From contig JAACJO010000005.1 in NCBI GenBank assembly GCA_013368445.1, forward strand, positions 1,984,001-2,048,000: DNA of 64,000 nucleotides, written 5' to 3'. The DNA comes from Leucocoprinus leucothites (Eukaryota > Basidiomycota > Agaricomycetes > Agaricales > Agaricaceae). The position numbers were made by a program, and so were the translations under genes. Below, piece after piece: positions 1 to 11,892 of this stretch. The stretch's first letter is position 1; the number at the start of each line of letters is the position of its first letter. The notes under the pieces were generated by a model, which did not search any database, was not told where the DNA came from, and saw nothing but the letters and a program-made list of their open reading frames with translations.

Positions 1-737
1 AAAAAAAAAAAAAAAAAATTTGCTGCCAGAGAGGGTACAGTCAGAGTGGATGGTACCCACATTGCAGAAGAGCAGTGAAAGTTAGGACCATTTGTGAACA
101 TATGGGAGCACATTTCAAATAAGCATTTTAAGGGATGAGCAGATGGTGATTAAGATGAAAACTGCCAGATTTAGTATTACTGAGAATTTATTTCACTACA
201 GTAGTTTCGTCGGGACACGATCTGTTATAGTGAGGGGGAGAAGGCAGCAGGCCAGAAATAAGCCAGAAGCCATAATACGCTAGAAGAAATACAATCACAA
301 ATTAATTGTGAAGTTTTTGATTTATGGCTAAGTTAGTTGGTTCACAGAAAAAAGTCACACAACAGATCAGAATCACACTAGAAGATCAGTGTACAGAGAT
401 ATCAGCAGATCAGAGGAGCTAGACATAATGTGTCAAGCATTAGCCAGAGTTTGATAACCGAAGCTACTCAGGTAGATCAACCATTAAGTCATCAGGCAAC
501 TAAACAAGAATAGAAGTTCACACAAAAAGCAAGGAGCAGGATATTGAATTTTCATAAACATATAGTAACTAACAGGGGTCAACAGAAGAGGAGGTATCTA
601 GGAGGGATAATGAAGATATACAGGAGGTGATGAAGATAAACCTTCACTAGATATGGAGTCCAAAATTAAAAAGCGGCGAAGTCCAAAGGTCAGAGATGGT
701 GTCCCACCAACTCAGCTCAAGAATAGACATAAAACCA
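1..737. other. Non-coding stretch, inner part of element D
   Basis: It opens with an 18-base A run at 1-18, which looks like the poly(A) tail of a LINE-type insertion lying off the left edge. The rest is AT-rich and I find no convincing ORF on either strand. A purine-rich stretch near 222-245 resembles the polypurine style seen next to the LTR at 3832, but no LTR follows it. By position this should be the interior of the Ty3-type element whose 3' LTR starts at 3832, between the lost pol and the antisense gene. Confidence 0.4.
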
Positions 738-740
738 TTA

Positions 741-3136
741 CTACTCATCCCTATCCTTCCCTTTGCCTTTGGACTTGACCTGAGATTTGGTACAAAGGAC
801 AGGGGATGGCGTACAAGGTTGTGCTGCAACAATGGGGTCATGGCGGTCAAACCAAGTTAATGGTTGAGGGAGATCAAGGGAATGACCTGACTCTCCAAGT
901 TGGTCGCAGAGAGAGGAAACAAAAGTATTGTGGGCATTAAGAAGGTTTTCGGCAGCAGCATGAGGAGCGAGCCCAGTAGAAGGGGAAACGGCTTGGTGAG
1001 CAGCAGCGAAAATGGCAGCACAGGTAGCTTCGTTAGGAACCAGCCTGCTATCAACCCAATAGTTAGGGTTAGTAGAAAAATACTCCTCCACAGTAAGCAG
1101 TTCATCTGCGAACTTGGATACCTGACTCTGATAGCTTGCAAGAGCCAGCTCGTAACTACGATGGCCAGCTTCCACAAGGTCCCATCCCACTGCCAGTCCA
1201 TGGAGATGAGAAATCAGATCTAGAAATAAAAATAAAATCCAAATGATTATGAAGATAAAAGAATGAGACTCATGGCGACTCACATGAATTGCTGGTAAGA
1301 GTGGCAGGGCGAAGCTGCTCAGCCCAGAAATTCCACAATGCTGCCAGCTTTTGGTGGGTGCAGTGAGAGGGCTTTTTGTCTTTGCACTGGATGCAAGGTA
1401 ATACACTGTCCAAGAGCTGAAATGATTTGGCATGAGCAGTGGTTTTTGTGGTGTGAGGCTGCGGTTCGGACACAATACATTGGTCGGAACACTTGGTGAT
1501 ACAGTGCAAGCACTTGAGTTCGCCTGCAGGGCCCTGAACAATGATGACAAAAGTTAGCCAGACAAAGCAAACGAGAGGACCAATGACAGACTAAGTCAGA
1601 TCGCAAAGAGGGAGCAAACAAGTGAGGACAGATCTTGAGAAAAGGATGACCAGCCTCTAGACCGAATTCTTTAACTAAATTGCGACTTAGCAAAGAGTTA
1701 CGTCAATAAGAATAAAAACAATCACTAAGATGGAAAAAGATGTACGGAAAGAAGAGGCATGAGAAGACGTAGGCCCTGGATGAAGAGAGGAGGTGGAAGC
1801 GGGCAGAGGGATCACTGCCAGGTCCATCACGGTACGACATCGGGAGCTCAAGACATCAGAGCCAGCCTCATCGCGAGAAGCCTTAATAGTAGGGGTGTCA
1901 AGAGGCGGAGATTGGGCTGGGCATTTTGAAGTCTTGGCTGGAGGTAAGAGGGCCTGAGGATGACGCAAGCGATCCCTGATCTTGTCGTCATCTGCAAACT
2001 CCATGTGCCGAGGATTGGATAAACCTTCATGAAAAAGAGTAAATAAAGTAAGAAAACAAAAGAAGAAAAAGCAGAGAATGTACCAGAACCCAGCCTGGGC
2101 TTGGGATGGGCTTTGGACTTAACATTCACCAATGTGATGGCAGAGGAACTTGGACGAGGTAATGACAAGGCAGGTAGATACTTAGCTATCAAGTTGTCCA
2201 CCCCAATAGCAGGGGTAGAAAGGGTATGATCTGGACATCAGGAGAGGAAATAAGAGTTGAGACAAGTAAATTACTCACAAAGGTTGCCGGTATCGGACTG
2301 TGTAGACATCAAGGGAGCAACAGGAGATGAGGCCAGGGCAGAGGAAGAAGGAGGTCCGTCCGCTGGGATTGTCAAGTTCAATATGCAAGCAGAACCTCCA
2401 CATGGAGGAGGCCATGGACACTCACCGGAAGAGGGAGGGGTGATTTTCTTGGGAGGCTGAGTGGGTCGTGGGCCATAGAAAAATCAAAGTTGCTCATCCG
2501 ACTCCATATGCTGAGGTTTTTCGACCTACAGAAGCAGAGTAAGCAGGCAAGAAACAAAGAGCAAGTAAAAGGAGATATCACCTTTCTCTTTCCAATGGCA
2601 TGCACAGCAAGCAGGGGAGAAGGACGGAGGGCCTTGTCATTCAACAGACTCTCGATGTTGATAATGGAACCAGCAGGAGAGAAGGGAGGTAGCGGCAAAG
2701 GGTCACTAGGGGAGTCCTCCTCACCAGCAGGAATGAAACCGGCATGGGCATGGTCCAGCGGACCTTCAACAACCAATGATGGAGTAGCAAGATCCATAGT
2801 AGCAAGGGGTGCTTGTTGGGCCTGCATGAGGGCATCGGAGAATTGAGCCAGTAAGGCTGCCTGCCAAACCTCAAGGACATGCAGCTTGCCGGCATGAATA
2901 GGGTGATAGGGTTGGCTAGAGAGGGCTGTCCGTCTTGTAGTGAGCTCTTCAAGAGAAAAGGCTAAGTGCGTTAGCTCCAGGAAATGGGCAGCGTACTCCT
3001 CATTACTGAGTCCAGCAAGAGGGTCACCAGCAGTCCAGGCAGGAGCTAACAAATGTGGTGAACTCAAGATGCTAGATGTTACTCATCTGGCATAAGACTC
3101 ACATTGGGAGGGAGCAGGAGCATCTGTGGGTGGCAT
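741..3136 (-). CDS. Antisense Zn2Cys6-like gene carried by Ty3 element D
   Basis: Seen: a spliced gene on the minus strand. The ATG is at 3136-3134. Exons that stay in frame are 3136-3103, 3045-2582, a third one ending at 2426, 2362-2279, 2230-2084 and 2024 to about 1745, followed by exons near 1690-1560, 1533-1285 and 1227-741. Introns are 46-60 nt with GTGAGT or GTACAT donors. The middle exon near 1400-1520 encodes a Cys-rich block (CLHC, CSDQC, then CIQC and a further Cys) resembling a widely spaced Zn2Cys6 cluster, so nuclear DNA binding is plausible. The C-terminus is acidic and basic (KSKGKGKDRDE). If exon 3 starts at 2525, an in-frame TGA lies at 2486-2484; a longer intron (2581-2457) would skip it. 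The gene runs opposite to element D and lies just before its 3' LTR. The precise family is unknown to me. Confidence 0.6.
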
Positions 3137-3831
3137 TGGTAGGGATAAGATGGAGGTTGGGGAGAATGAACAAGTCCCAAAAACAGGGACTTTAAAATCA
3201 ATGAAGACAGGAATAGACTTAGAAAGAAGACTGCTAAAAAACGCGGTGGCACACAATGTAAAATCAGAGCAAACAAAGATCAACAATGACTTTACTTACC
3301 GGATCTCAGAAATTTAGATAATTTAATAAATCAGATCGGTGCATGTTGAAAGTGTGGTGGATCTGGCATAGAAAGCACTGACTGCCATAACAAAGGGGAG
3401 AAAGGCATCCATAGGTGTTATAACAGATCTAATGGTCAATCAGATCTGATCACAGATCGACAGCACACCTTCGTGATCATTCTAAAAATAAAAGCCACAT
3501 GCCCGATCGCAAGCTGACCTTTGGTCTCGATCAATCCCGGAGCTTGAATTAAGCATGGAATGTTCCAGAATGTTCTAGAATGAGTTTGAAGGAAGGAAGG
3601 GCTGGGTCCCAGATAACTTGGAGCCGATTCCAACTATAATCAGGATGGCTTTTGCAGATGCAGACATAAGCGTGCAGTCTTCGCGAATGGAGGATAAAAA
3701 TGCAGTAGTAATGAAAATGAAAATAACTTAATCACACAGAAGCCATTTGTTAGCGAAAGGACATAAGATTTGACCTCCTAAGTCCACAATGAGTAGAGAC
3801 TGAGGGCAGTCATTTATAGTGAGGGGGGAGA
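3137..3831 (+). promoter_or_regulatory. Gene-free stretch ending in a polypurine tract
   Basis: No supported gene. Going left it is the upstream region of the antisense gene at 741-3136, so it may hold that gene's promoter; I see no clear TATA box. Its last bases (3819-3831, AGTGAGGGGGGAGA-like) form a polypurine tract directly before the LTR start TGTTAC. Elements B and C have similar G-rich tracts next to their 3' LTRs. The tract identifies 3832 as the start of a 3' LTR and fixes element D on the plus strand. Confidence 0.55.
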
Positions 3832-5209
3832 TGTTACAGCCCAAATGGCATTAGCCATGAAATCGTTAACTTTGATGATATAGTCAATATATTGGGCGAC
3901 TGTATAGACATTAAGGAACCCTACTGTAAGACCCTAGTGTAATATACACACTTGTGAAAGCACAGCACATTTGCGAAATGACCATTAATGATCAAGAGTA
4001 ATAAGAGGCTACAGGATGATGTTGAGACTTAGCAAACGCGGTCGGGATGTGTACCCTATGACCCTTTGTGATCTTAGCCTGTAACCTGGGTATTGATCCA
4101 GTCGAAGTCTTTCTCGAAGGAACAATGACAGACTAACTAATCGGAGATCAAAGGCTTAGCCTTCTGATCCAGACAGGCACTTGTGCACATTCACGGAAGT
4201 CCTATCTTTTTAAACACCACTACAGCAGAAGTAGACCCTTTCACGAAAGATGGAGAAATTCCACATGGGCACCAAATGACCCACTTGATTATAGAACCGG
4301 ATTAGTGGAAACTAACAGGACACATCAGCACTTGACTACTGACTAGTAGACATTGTTACAGTCAGGAACAAGCTTTCGCGGAATAAGACAACCATCAGCA
4401 GTGATAGAGATCTCATGATATCAGAGGAGCAGGAGTAAGCACACCTTTGCAAAAGGACGTGTCAGCACTTAAACCCCAAAGAAAACCTAGAGATACTCCT
4501 ATTGGACAACCTTTCAATAAATCTTCTTTTATTATCAACAATGTGTATGCATCATCCATGTAATTACTCCTTTAGTACTTTTGCAAATCCAATATAAACC
4601 TTTCTCAAGCATATAGTCTAGCAAGGAATCTCACCTGCTAAGGCTATGCTTAGAGACTGTCCCACACAACATATCTGAGTAAGTAGTAAAAAGTGTATTG
4701 AGCACCCTTCGGTCATAGACCATTAAAGAATTGGAAAACACCTTTTGAGAAAGAACATTACTGTGAGATTCATATAAGTTCAGAGTGTGAAGAAGTCTGG
4801 AAAAGACTTATAAGCTGTATATTGCATCTAGTATCCAGGAGTGGTGCTAGTCAGTGTCAGTTGTATTGTGATAGTGCCAAGTGTTAGTGAAGGTGACAAT
4901 TCGCGAATACCGGTCTATTACACTTCTGCATTCTAAGGGACTTGTAGTTGTGCAGCATTGCATAACAGGGATTGTCGAGTGTCTTTTGCGAACTGGTCAT
5001 TCCATTACAAACGGGTCTACAGACGACTCCCATTATCTTTCATTATCAATCTTAGCACTTTTGCGAAACATCTTTCTTTATTGATTAACCTCCCACGAAC
5101 TTGTATTGAGTTTAGGAGTGTTGGTTGTTATTGTTATTAACGTTACCTATCATTCACTATCTGACTACATTCCCTTTATTACATTAACAATCACATTTCT
5201 GCCTTTTCA
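3832..5209 (+). mobile_element. 3' LTR of Ty3/Gypsy-type element D
   Basis: This 1378-bp segment is repeated in inverted orientation at 17,511-18,881. Both copies start TGTTAC and end in YTTCA, the TG..CA form of LTRs, and neither contains an ORF. The right border is certain: the shared sequence stops at 5209, and Harbinger transposase coding resumes at 5210 (reading GNTIRHTGEQ). The left side carries a polypurine tract, as expected for the 3' LTR of a longer element whose 5' LTR is outside the window. The expected target duplication would be CTGGT (5210-5214), which cannot be checked here. Confidence 0.75.
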
Positions 5210-6066
5210 CTGGTAATACAATCAGACATACAGGAGAACAATTCCAACAAGCTGATAGATCTATTTCTACGTATAGATTCTTGCTCTTACTATCAAACCT
5301 GTGTGAAGCTAATAAATATATTAGATATTTCTGAACCATAGTACTTGCATTAACATCTATGGGGTTTTACAACAAATATGTTCAGTTCCCACATCCAAGT
5401 GATGGTCCACTAGCCAAGCTAAAAAAGAACAAGAAGCTATGGCCCTACTTTTGCCACTGCTTGGGTGCACTTGATGGAAGTCACATTCATTTCTTCTCAC
5501 ATAATGCCAAGAAGCATGAGGCCTATTGTAACTGAAAGGGCTTTCTGTCTCAAAACTGCCTTTTTGCCTGTACTTTGGATCTACTGTTCACATACTGTCT
5601 CACAGGATGGGAGAGATCAGCAGCTGATGCCCATGTATATTCAATTTGGCTGTGTATGTAGATCTGCAAGTCCCAGAAGGCTATTATTTACTTGCAGATT
5701 TGGGCTTTGCACACCATCCAGACACTCTTATTCCATATAAAAATGTGCCCTATCATCTTGCAGAGTGGGGTCAAGCTACTCAGCAGTATGTTATGATTAC
5801 TCAAACTATAGTAACACTGTCCTAACTTTTATACAGACCTCAAACAAAAGAAGAGTTGTTCAATTTGTGGCATTCACAAACTTGTAATGTGATTAAACAG
5901 ATTTTTGGAGTTCTCAAACAGCCCTACTGCATCCTTCTATTTCCTCCTGAATACCACCCCACTATTCAATGCTGCATTCCTGCTGCAATTGCAGTACTTC
6001 AAGGATGCTGAAGAACATTCAGATAGTGAGCTTGAGGAGGAAGACATAAGGATAGGACAGGCATGA
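5210..6066 (+). pseudogene. PIF/Harbinger transposase, 3' part, broken
   Basis: DDE endonuclease of the PIF/Harbinger superfamily (DDE_Tnp_4 type), which cuts and pastes its DNA element. Seen: a first exon from 5210, a 54-nt intron beginning GTATAG near 5276, the motif GALDGSHI (first Asp), SAADAHVY, YLLADLGF (second Asp), and a 51-nt intron near 5790-5840 with a CTAAC branch site. The conserved NVIERIFG block follows, here NVIKQIFG, so the catalytic Glu has become Lys (5895-5897). The tail is acidic. Nonsense TGA codons occur before FYNKY and after AYCN. The N-terminal half is missing because element D inserted here. Its partner Myb-like gene lies convergently at 6244-7812. Confidence 0.75.
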
Positions 6067-6243
6067 TATTCAGACAAATATATGTGTATTTGGCAGTGAT
6101 GAACAATTAGGAGTAATATCTAGTAAACAATACCCAACTACAACTAGGAGAGATCTCAGGTGCACAAAAAACAAGAATCAGATACAAGGATACAAACATA
6201 GCAACAAGGAAGTGTCAGAAATAAGAGATGAATAGTCACTTGA

Positions 6244-7812
6244 TCAAACATGGGACTCAAGAACTTGCATGAAGATTGCCATAATCTGTTTCTCATGTTG
6301 TGTCTCTGTCTCCTTCATGCTGATGCTTGGAGTGAGGAGGGAATCAATGAGGGTCGGATTCTTGCTAAAGCCAAAAGTAAGAGCCACACATTGAGCTGAA
6401 GTAAAGTGAGGAAACTGTCCATGATCCCAAATTAGTGTTTTAAGATAATCAATCTTTTTACCTGTGAGATTGTTCTCATCCATTCTCTCCATGTTGAATT
6501 GTGTTGTTAAGGTTGAGATCAAGACCTTAAGACCAGTGAGTGCAGATGTGATGGATTCTTCATCTTTTGCATGCTCCTCATTGTGTTCAACATCATTAGC
6601 TGTTCCTTTACTCTTCTTTTGAGAAGAGGCACTAGTTGTGGTATGAGTAGTAGGTTGAGTAACTCACTTATACTTTCAATTGGACTTAGCAGATAGAGCT
6701 GAGCCCTCAGTGAGAGGAGCTGTTGTTGTGGTGAGAGGTGTGGAGAGTGAAATGTTGGAGTAGGTCATTGCCATATTGGCACCAGAAGTCAAAGAGGTAA
6801 AGAGTGTAGGGTTGATGGAGGTGGGATTGGTTGTAGGGGACATGGTGACAGAAGTGGTAACAGAAATGATAGGTCAGGAGATGGGATTAGAAGCTGATGA
6901 GAAATTATGATTATCCAAAGATGATGAGGGGCCAGGGATGAGAGTAGTAGGTATCAACAAAGCAGGTGTCATAGCCAGTGGCCACAATCCTGCCACAAAG
7001 TTCAAAGCAGCATGGAGAAATGGTAGGGCAGCACTGGTGGCAGGATCAGAGTCAGTGATCATCTCAATGTTGTTAATCAATGAGGTGGGTACCAGATTTG
7101 ATAGACTGATATTGGTGTTGGTGTTAGGGTTGTCATTGGTAAGCTGGATATCCTCTAGATTAGGGATAGTCAGGCATATGCCTGCAGCCAGGTGGAACAC
7201 AAACTCACTGGTAGCAGTGTGGTTGTTGTTGAGCTGCTTGACCTTGTGGTAGACAGGCCATGTTTTCCCTTCCCACCTCTTTGCAATCTTGAACTACTAC
7301 AGAAAGATCAGATAAGGATACTGACAGAACAAGGAAAGCTTACTTCCAGCTGCAGCTGTTCATGCCAAGTCAGGTATTTGTTATGAGCAGCTGAATCATC
7401 ATACTTGAATGATCCTACTTTTCCTCCCGCTCCTGAATGAAACTCAGTCCCAAGATAGAAAACTTGGTTTGTTTTTCATGCCTGTGTTTGATTCATTAGA
7501 TGAAAGCAATAACTGTAAGCTAGAGATGTCTACATGTTCCCATGCACATTTAAGCTTCTTCCTATTGACATTCTTCTGCTTTTCACCCCAGACATTGTGT
7601 TTCTTCAAGTCACCCACAATTGCATTGAAATCCGACTTGTCCATACTGCTACATGATCCACTGATGATCACCCACTTGTAGAGCTCTTTGACAACCCATA
7701 TAATCTCAGCATCAGTCCAAGGAGACTCTGAAGTGGGCTGGCTGGCCTTTGGTGGCTGCAGACAATGTTGATTCAGGGGGTTTGATGGTGTCAGAGGAGT
7801 GGACTCAGATGC
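6244..7812 (-). pseudogene. Myb/SANT-like partner protein of the Harbinger element
   Basis: PIF/Harbinger transposons normally encode a second, Myb/SANT-like protein that brings the transposase to the element ends in the nucleus. Seen, reading leftward: SPWTDAEII near 7725, then a trihelix-like block with DFNAIV, NVWGEKQ, KKLKCAWE and a closing SFLSWD near 7445. A Ser/Thr/Pro-rich linker follows, and a C-terminal helical part (FNMERMDENN, MKETETQHEKQIMAIF) ends at a stop at 6244. Several nonsense codons and one or two frame changes interrupt it (for example near 7380-7440 and 6870). The pairing with the neighbouring transposase supports the call; sequence identity alone would be weak. Confidence 0.55.
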
Positions 7813-8140
7813 TACTGTCTGTGAAGCCTTAGATGACCTTCCACCTCATCATGACATCTGGATCCTATAGTGGCAACAAAGTAAGACCTTGATGATATCC
7901 AGTACAGACTGAAGAACCATATAAAGGACAGTGCAAAGGATGAGGGCATGGTAAGCCACTGAAGAGTGGGAAAGGGACATAGTTGTGACCAAACAGTGAT
8001 GCTAATGTTGGCATCTGCTGCAATCCTCAGTTTAGAGTCAGCTTGGAAAGCACCAACCAGTATTATGGCCAGATACCAGCCAGTTTGACACATGCCTGGT
8101 TTGGCTGTCTGATTTGTTTGCAACTCAGTTACTGAATGCA
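7813..8140. other. Unassigned stretch between Harbinger and g1 remnants
   Basis: I see no gene I can support. It probably holds the outer end of the Harbinger element and the worn 3' tail of the neighbouring g1 element, whose poly(A) end is no longer recognisable. No terminal inverted repeat could be matched by eye. Confidence 0.3.
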
Positions 8141-9789
8141 CTCTAAGTACCAGTACCTAAACTAAATACTACAAATATGGAAATATATAAGGTCCTGTCT
8201 GAACACAGTACACTACTTGACAGCAAAGAAATGTGGCATAGTAACAAGATGAAACTACAAGTACAACTTGCAGACCTCTAACAGTAAGCTTACATGCATG
8301 GCCCTAGTGATGTGATGGCAGGGTTGGAAGATGCACTAGAGCAGATATGTAACCTACTCCCAGGGCCTCCTATTGTCCTCCTTGTGATGGCTAAGCCAAT
8401 TATAGTTGAACTGGTGGTGCCAGAATGGGCACTTTCAATCATCAGCTGCATGGTCTCCCTTGCAGTTGATACATGAAATGTGGGGACAGGGCTCCCTGGC
8501 AGGTGTGAGCAAGATGGGGAGGTTTGCCTTTGGACTCCCCTTATAGCATGATGATGTAGAGCAATGGTTCTCACTACAGTGAGGACCACCATACTGGGAA
8601 TACCTGAGCACATAGTTGTGGCAGGTGGGAGTAGAGTGACTAAAGTGCCAGTAGTGCTGGCACTGAGGAACACTGGGGTGGGCATGGGCAGGCTTAATCA
8701 CAGCCTGGGCACTGTTGAAGTTGAGGTACTTGTTGAGGAGCTTCTTGGCATCGGCTCCTGATTAAGAGTCCCATAGGTCAAACCAGATGGTAGTGGTGTT
8801 GGTCTTGGGGGAGTTGTGCATGATGCACATAGATGAGACATCAGTGAAAATGTTCTTGAATGGAGACAAACACATTCAGTCAGTGATATGGATTGGTGTA
8901 ATACAGATGCCATTTACATGGAAGGAGACATCAAGCATCTTAAGATAAGACCTCAACCTGGGGTGGTGGATCTTCAGCTCAAATGGGGCAGTGAAGATGG
9001 AAGGGATGGCAGACTCAATAATGGTGATGTCAGAGTCAGAGGGTATAGCAGAGGTGTACAGTGCAATGGTGCTATATGCCTTAGTGATATTCTCAATGTG
9101 CAAGGACAACTTGGCACATGAGAGGGCATCATTGAGGAGGCACATGGCCTTATAATGTAGATAAGAGATCTTACTGGCATCACCAGTGAAATCCAGGAAT
9201 AATTGGCAGTGGGTGGGCCCAGCAGTGGTTATGCACAGCCTCTTGATAGGACCAGCAGTGGCAGTGGTGGCCTGATGCATTGCAGCAATGCAATCAGGGT
9301 CAAGGGAAGGGTTTGCCTGTGCCAAAATGAGTGGCTTCCACAAACAAGCACTGATGAGGTGCCAAAGCAGAAGTGGGGGTGGGCACCTTGGTGGGTGCTT
9401 GCTGGGCTTGGCCATCAAACCTAACCCTAGCTGGAGGGAGCCACTAGCATGTGCTTTAGGGGGTGCCTGCTTGGATGGAACAGGGGATGGGCTAGGGCAG
9501 GCCATGGTGTCTTGGGAGTTTGCTTGGGCACCTTGGGGGAGCCCATTTTGATATCACATGGTTCCACTTTGTTAGTAGATCCATAGGTCACCTTGTGGAC
9601 AACACATATGTCTTTAGGGAGGCTCTAGGCTTAACAAACTGAGCAAAGCCTTGCATGAAGGAGCAAAAGGAGGTCCAGCCATGGCTAGCCCACTCCTTGC
9701 CCATGGTGATGCATGCACTCCTGTGCCTGCTCATCTTGAATTCATAGACAGCACCAGCAAGATAGCCAGCACATGCCTTGGCATAGTCC
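8141..9789 (-). mobile_element. g1 ORF1-only retroelement, old 3' part
   Basis: Minus-strand Gag-like ORF1 fragment of the family best preserved at 40,039-42,334. Recognisable blocks, from 9505 leftward, are LAQANPSLDPD, MHQATTATAG, THCQLFLDFTGDAS, LHYKAMCLLNDALS, YSTIALYTSAIPSDSD, RSYLKMLDV, then three zinc-knuckle blocks (CINCKGDH is the last). The protein would bind element RNA in the cytoplasm. Many Cys, Arg and Trp codons are replaced by Tyr, Cys or TGA, and CG dinucleotides are almost absent, so this is an old copy. Its 5' part is cut off at 9789 by the poly(T) of the next element. No RT or endonuclease is encoded. Confidence 0.65.
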
Positions 9790-10601
9790 TTTTTTTTTTT
9801 TTTTTGTCAATGCCCCCCCAGAGGGGGGCCAATTTATAATGTGGTGTGCAATAGCAGTCCATGCCTGACTATCTACCACAGTGAACCAGTACCACTACCA
9901 ACTATGCAAGAGTAAACAACTGGGAATATATAAAAGTCCTATCCAAGACAATATGTGAATCAACAGCAGAAGGGGCTAGGCATATAACAAACTACATAGG
10001 AATGAAACATGGACTTTTATCACTGCATCTTTAGGTGGCAGGCCTTGAGGTTTGTAGAAGCCCACCCAGCAACTAGTGGCAGACAGGGAAATGGCACTAG
10101 GAAGCTCTCCCTAAGCCCAGGACTGACTTGCCAGAATGTGCATTTGTGGTCAATAGCAGCATATTCCTTGCCACAGTTGATGCACTTGATGTGGGGACAG
10201 GGATCCCTGGCAGGTGTGGGCTGGATAGGGGGGTTGGCCTTCAGCAACCCATTGCAGTAGGAGGAGGTGGTATGGTGATTCTCAAACCAATGTGGCCCAC
10301 CATATTGTGAACACCTGAGTGCACAGTTGCAATAGGTGGTGGTAGTATGGTCCCAATGCCAGCATCATTGACACTGGGGGGTCCTGGGGTGAGCACATGG
10401 GGCCTTGATCATGGACTACAGGCCATCAAAGTTGAGGTATTTGCCAACTAGGTGCTTAGCATTAGTGCTGGACTGGAAATCCCAAAGGTCAACCCAAATG
10501 GTGGCAGTGTCAGCTTTGGTGGAGTTGAGCATGATGCACATGGAAGATACATCTGTGAATGTCTCCTTGAAGGGAGACAGATGCATGCAGTCATGGACAT
10601 G
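9790..10601 (-). mobile_element. g3-like ORF1-only retroelement, 3' part
   Basis: Minus-strand element whose poly(A) tail appears as the T run 9790-9805, directly followed by a C-rich/G-rich hairpin (9812-9830) and the shared TTATAAATTGG tail, as in the g3 copy at 61,831. The body encodes the C-terminal zinc-knuckle region of a Gag-like ORF1 (PHIKCINCGKEYAAID near 10,160-10,210; QCGGP-type block near 10,300; LDVCLW-type region up to 10,600). It carries several in-frame stops. It is inserted in the g1 remnant on its left, and is itself cut at 10,602 by the tail of a LINE-1. Confidence 0.6.
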
Positions 10602-11892
10602 TTTTTTTATTTTTTATTTTAAAAAAAATCAATGGTGCTTGAATGCAGTCCACTTTCAACTAAATAGTACAAACAGACAGTACACTACAGCAAGCTGGGG
10701 TACATGAAGCAGTCAAAGACTACTTAAGACAAAGACTATACATGATTAGTCTAGCAAAATAGATAAGACTCAAAAGTGACTAGTGAACAAGGTGTCATAC
10801 AGAGAGATTGGACTCAAAGGAAAAGTGAAGAGAAGAGATAAAAGAATATAGTTCACCATCATTTGGTTTGGTGGGCACAGGGGCTCGAAGCAGCAGTGGA
10901 CACATGTCTTGATTAATGAAGGCAAAAGCAGCTGGGTTCTTCTTCAAGAACTCAATGAGGAGCTCATATTGAGGAAAGGCACATCACATCCATTGAGTGC
11001 AAATGGGATATAGAGGGCAATAGAGGAGGATATGGTGCTGCATTTCAAAATGATATCCACAGCAGCAAGATTTTGGTTCAAGAGGGAAGAATCTCTCACA
11101 ATAAGCTCTAATGGGAGTGTGGTTAAGGACTACTCATGTTATGCATGTGCATAGTGATGGGGACTTGTTGACTAGAGGAAGCCAAGTGCTGCCCTTGATA
11201 TAAGATAGAATAAGGAACCTCGGATTTTTCTTGTAGAGAAGGAAACTGTTGCTGTGGTACTTCTTCTTCCAGAAGTTGGCTACCCAAGATGTTTGGCAGT
11301 CATTGGTGACTTTGGATTGCAAGAAGTTGAGAGTGGTGCCAGTTTGCTGGGGAGAATGGATATGGGTGGAAGTGACATCATTATGAACTTTGAGATGCAG
11401 TTTCTATCTCCACTTGGAGGGAACATCCCAGAAATGGATGGATTGTAAGAGTTTGTCTGCAAGCCATTTGGATAAGATTCAGCAGACATGGATGGAGTGA
11501 GACTGGCTCAAATGGGTGGAAGGATTGACTGCCAGCTTGGCTGCTGGAAGACAGTCAGTGATGAGGATGATGTTATTGCACTGGAGGGAGATGGCCTTAG
11601 TGATGCCAATGTGAATAGAATAGAGTTCAGCATCTGTTGAAGATGCCTGGCCACTTGCCTGTTTTGCATGGGACACTTGTCATCTGCTGCAATATAGATG
11701 TGCTGCCAAAACTGCCTGAAGAGAAGCTACAAGGGGTACAGAAGCATCAGTCACAACAGAGATAAAACTATGATCTGAAGATGAAGAAGAGAAAACTGAG
11801 TACAGAGAGGAGATGTGTTTATACATAGTGTGTTTGTCAGAATGATCACAGGAATGGAAATGAACAGAATCAGAGAAAATATCCATCAGATG
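10602..11892 (-). mobile_element. LINE-1 3' end with RNase H (L1a)
   Basis: Tail: T/A-rich run 10,602-10,628, then the LINE-1 3' UTR (about 10,629-10,850). Coding runs on the minus strand from 11,886 to about 10,850. It is the Tad1-type C-terminal RNase H with the catalytic signatures VVTDASVP, TDAELYSIH and LITDCLPAA, followed by a Cys/His zinc-binding tail near 11,030-11,090. RNase H removes the RNA strand during target-primed reverse transcription. There are several nonsense and frame changes. The rest of ORF2 is missing: the element stops at 11,892 where the LTR of element B begins. Confidence 0.7.

Noticed and set aside
900..1223. Plus-strand ORF of 107 codons
   Set aside because: It is the antisense shadow of the last exon of the gene at 741-3136, whose minus-strand frame agrees with splice sites.
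3827..5237. GGAGA at 3827-3831 and 5233-5237 as the target duplication of a solo LTR 3832-5232
   Set aside because: LTR homology with the second copy ends at 5209, and transposase coding (GNTIRHTGEQ) runs through 5210-5237. The left GGAGA is part of the polypurine tract. The match is chance.
7812..8141. 109-codon minus-strand ORF with hydrophobic segments
   Set aside because: No start, splice or homology support and no continuation into the Myb-like frame; left as unassigned.
9651..9839. Plus-strand ORF with a run of Phe
   Set aside because: It reads across the poly(T) tail of a minus-strand element and is the shadow of g1 ORF1.
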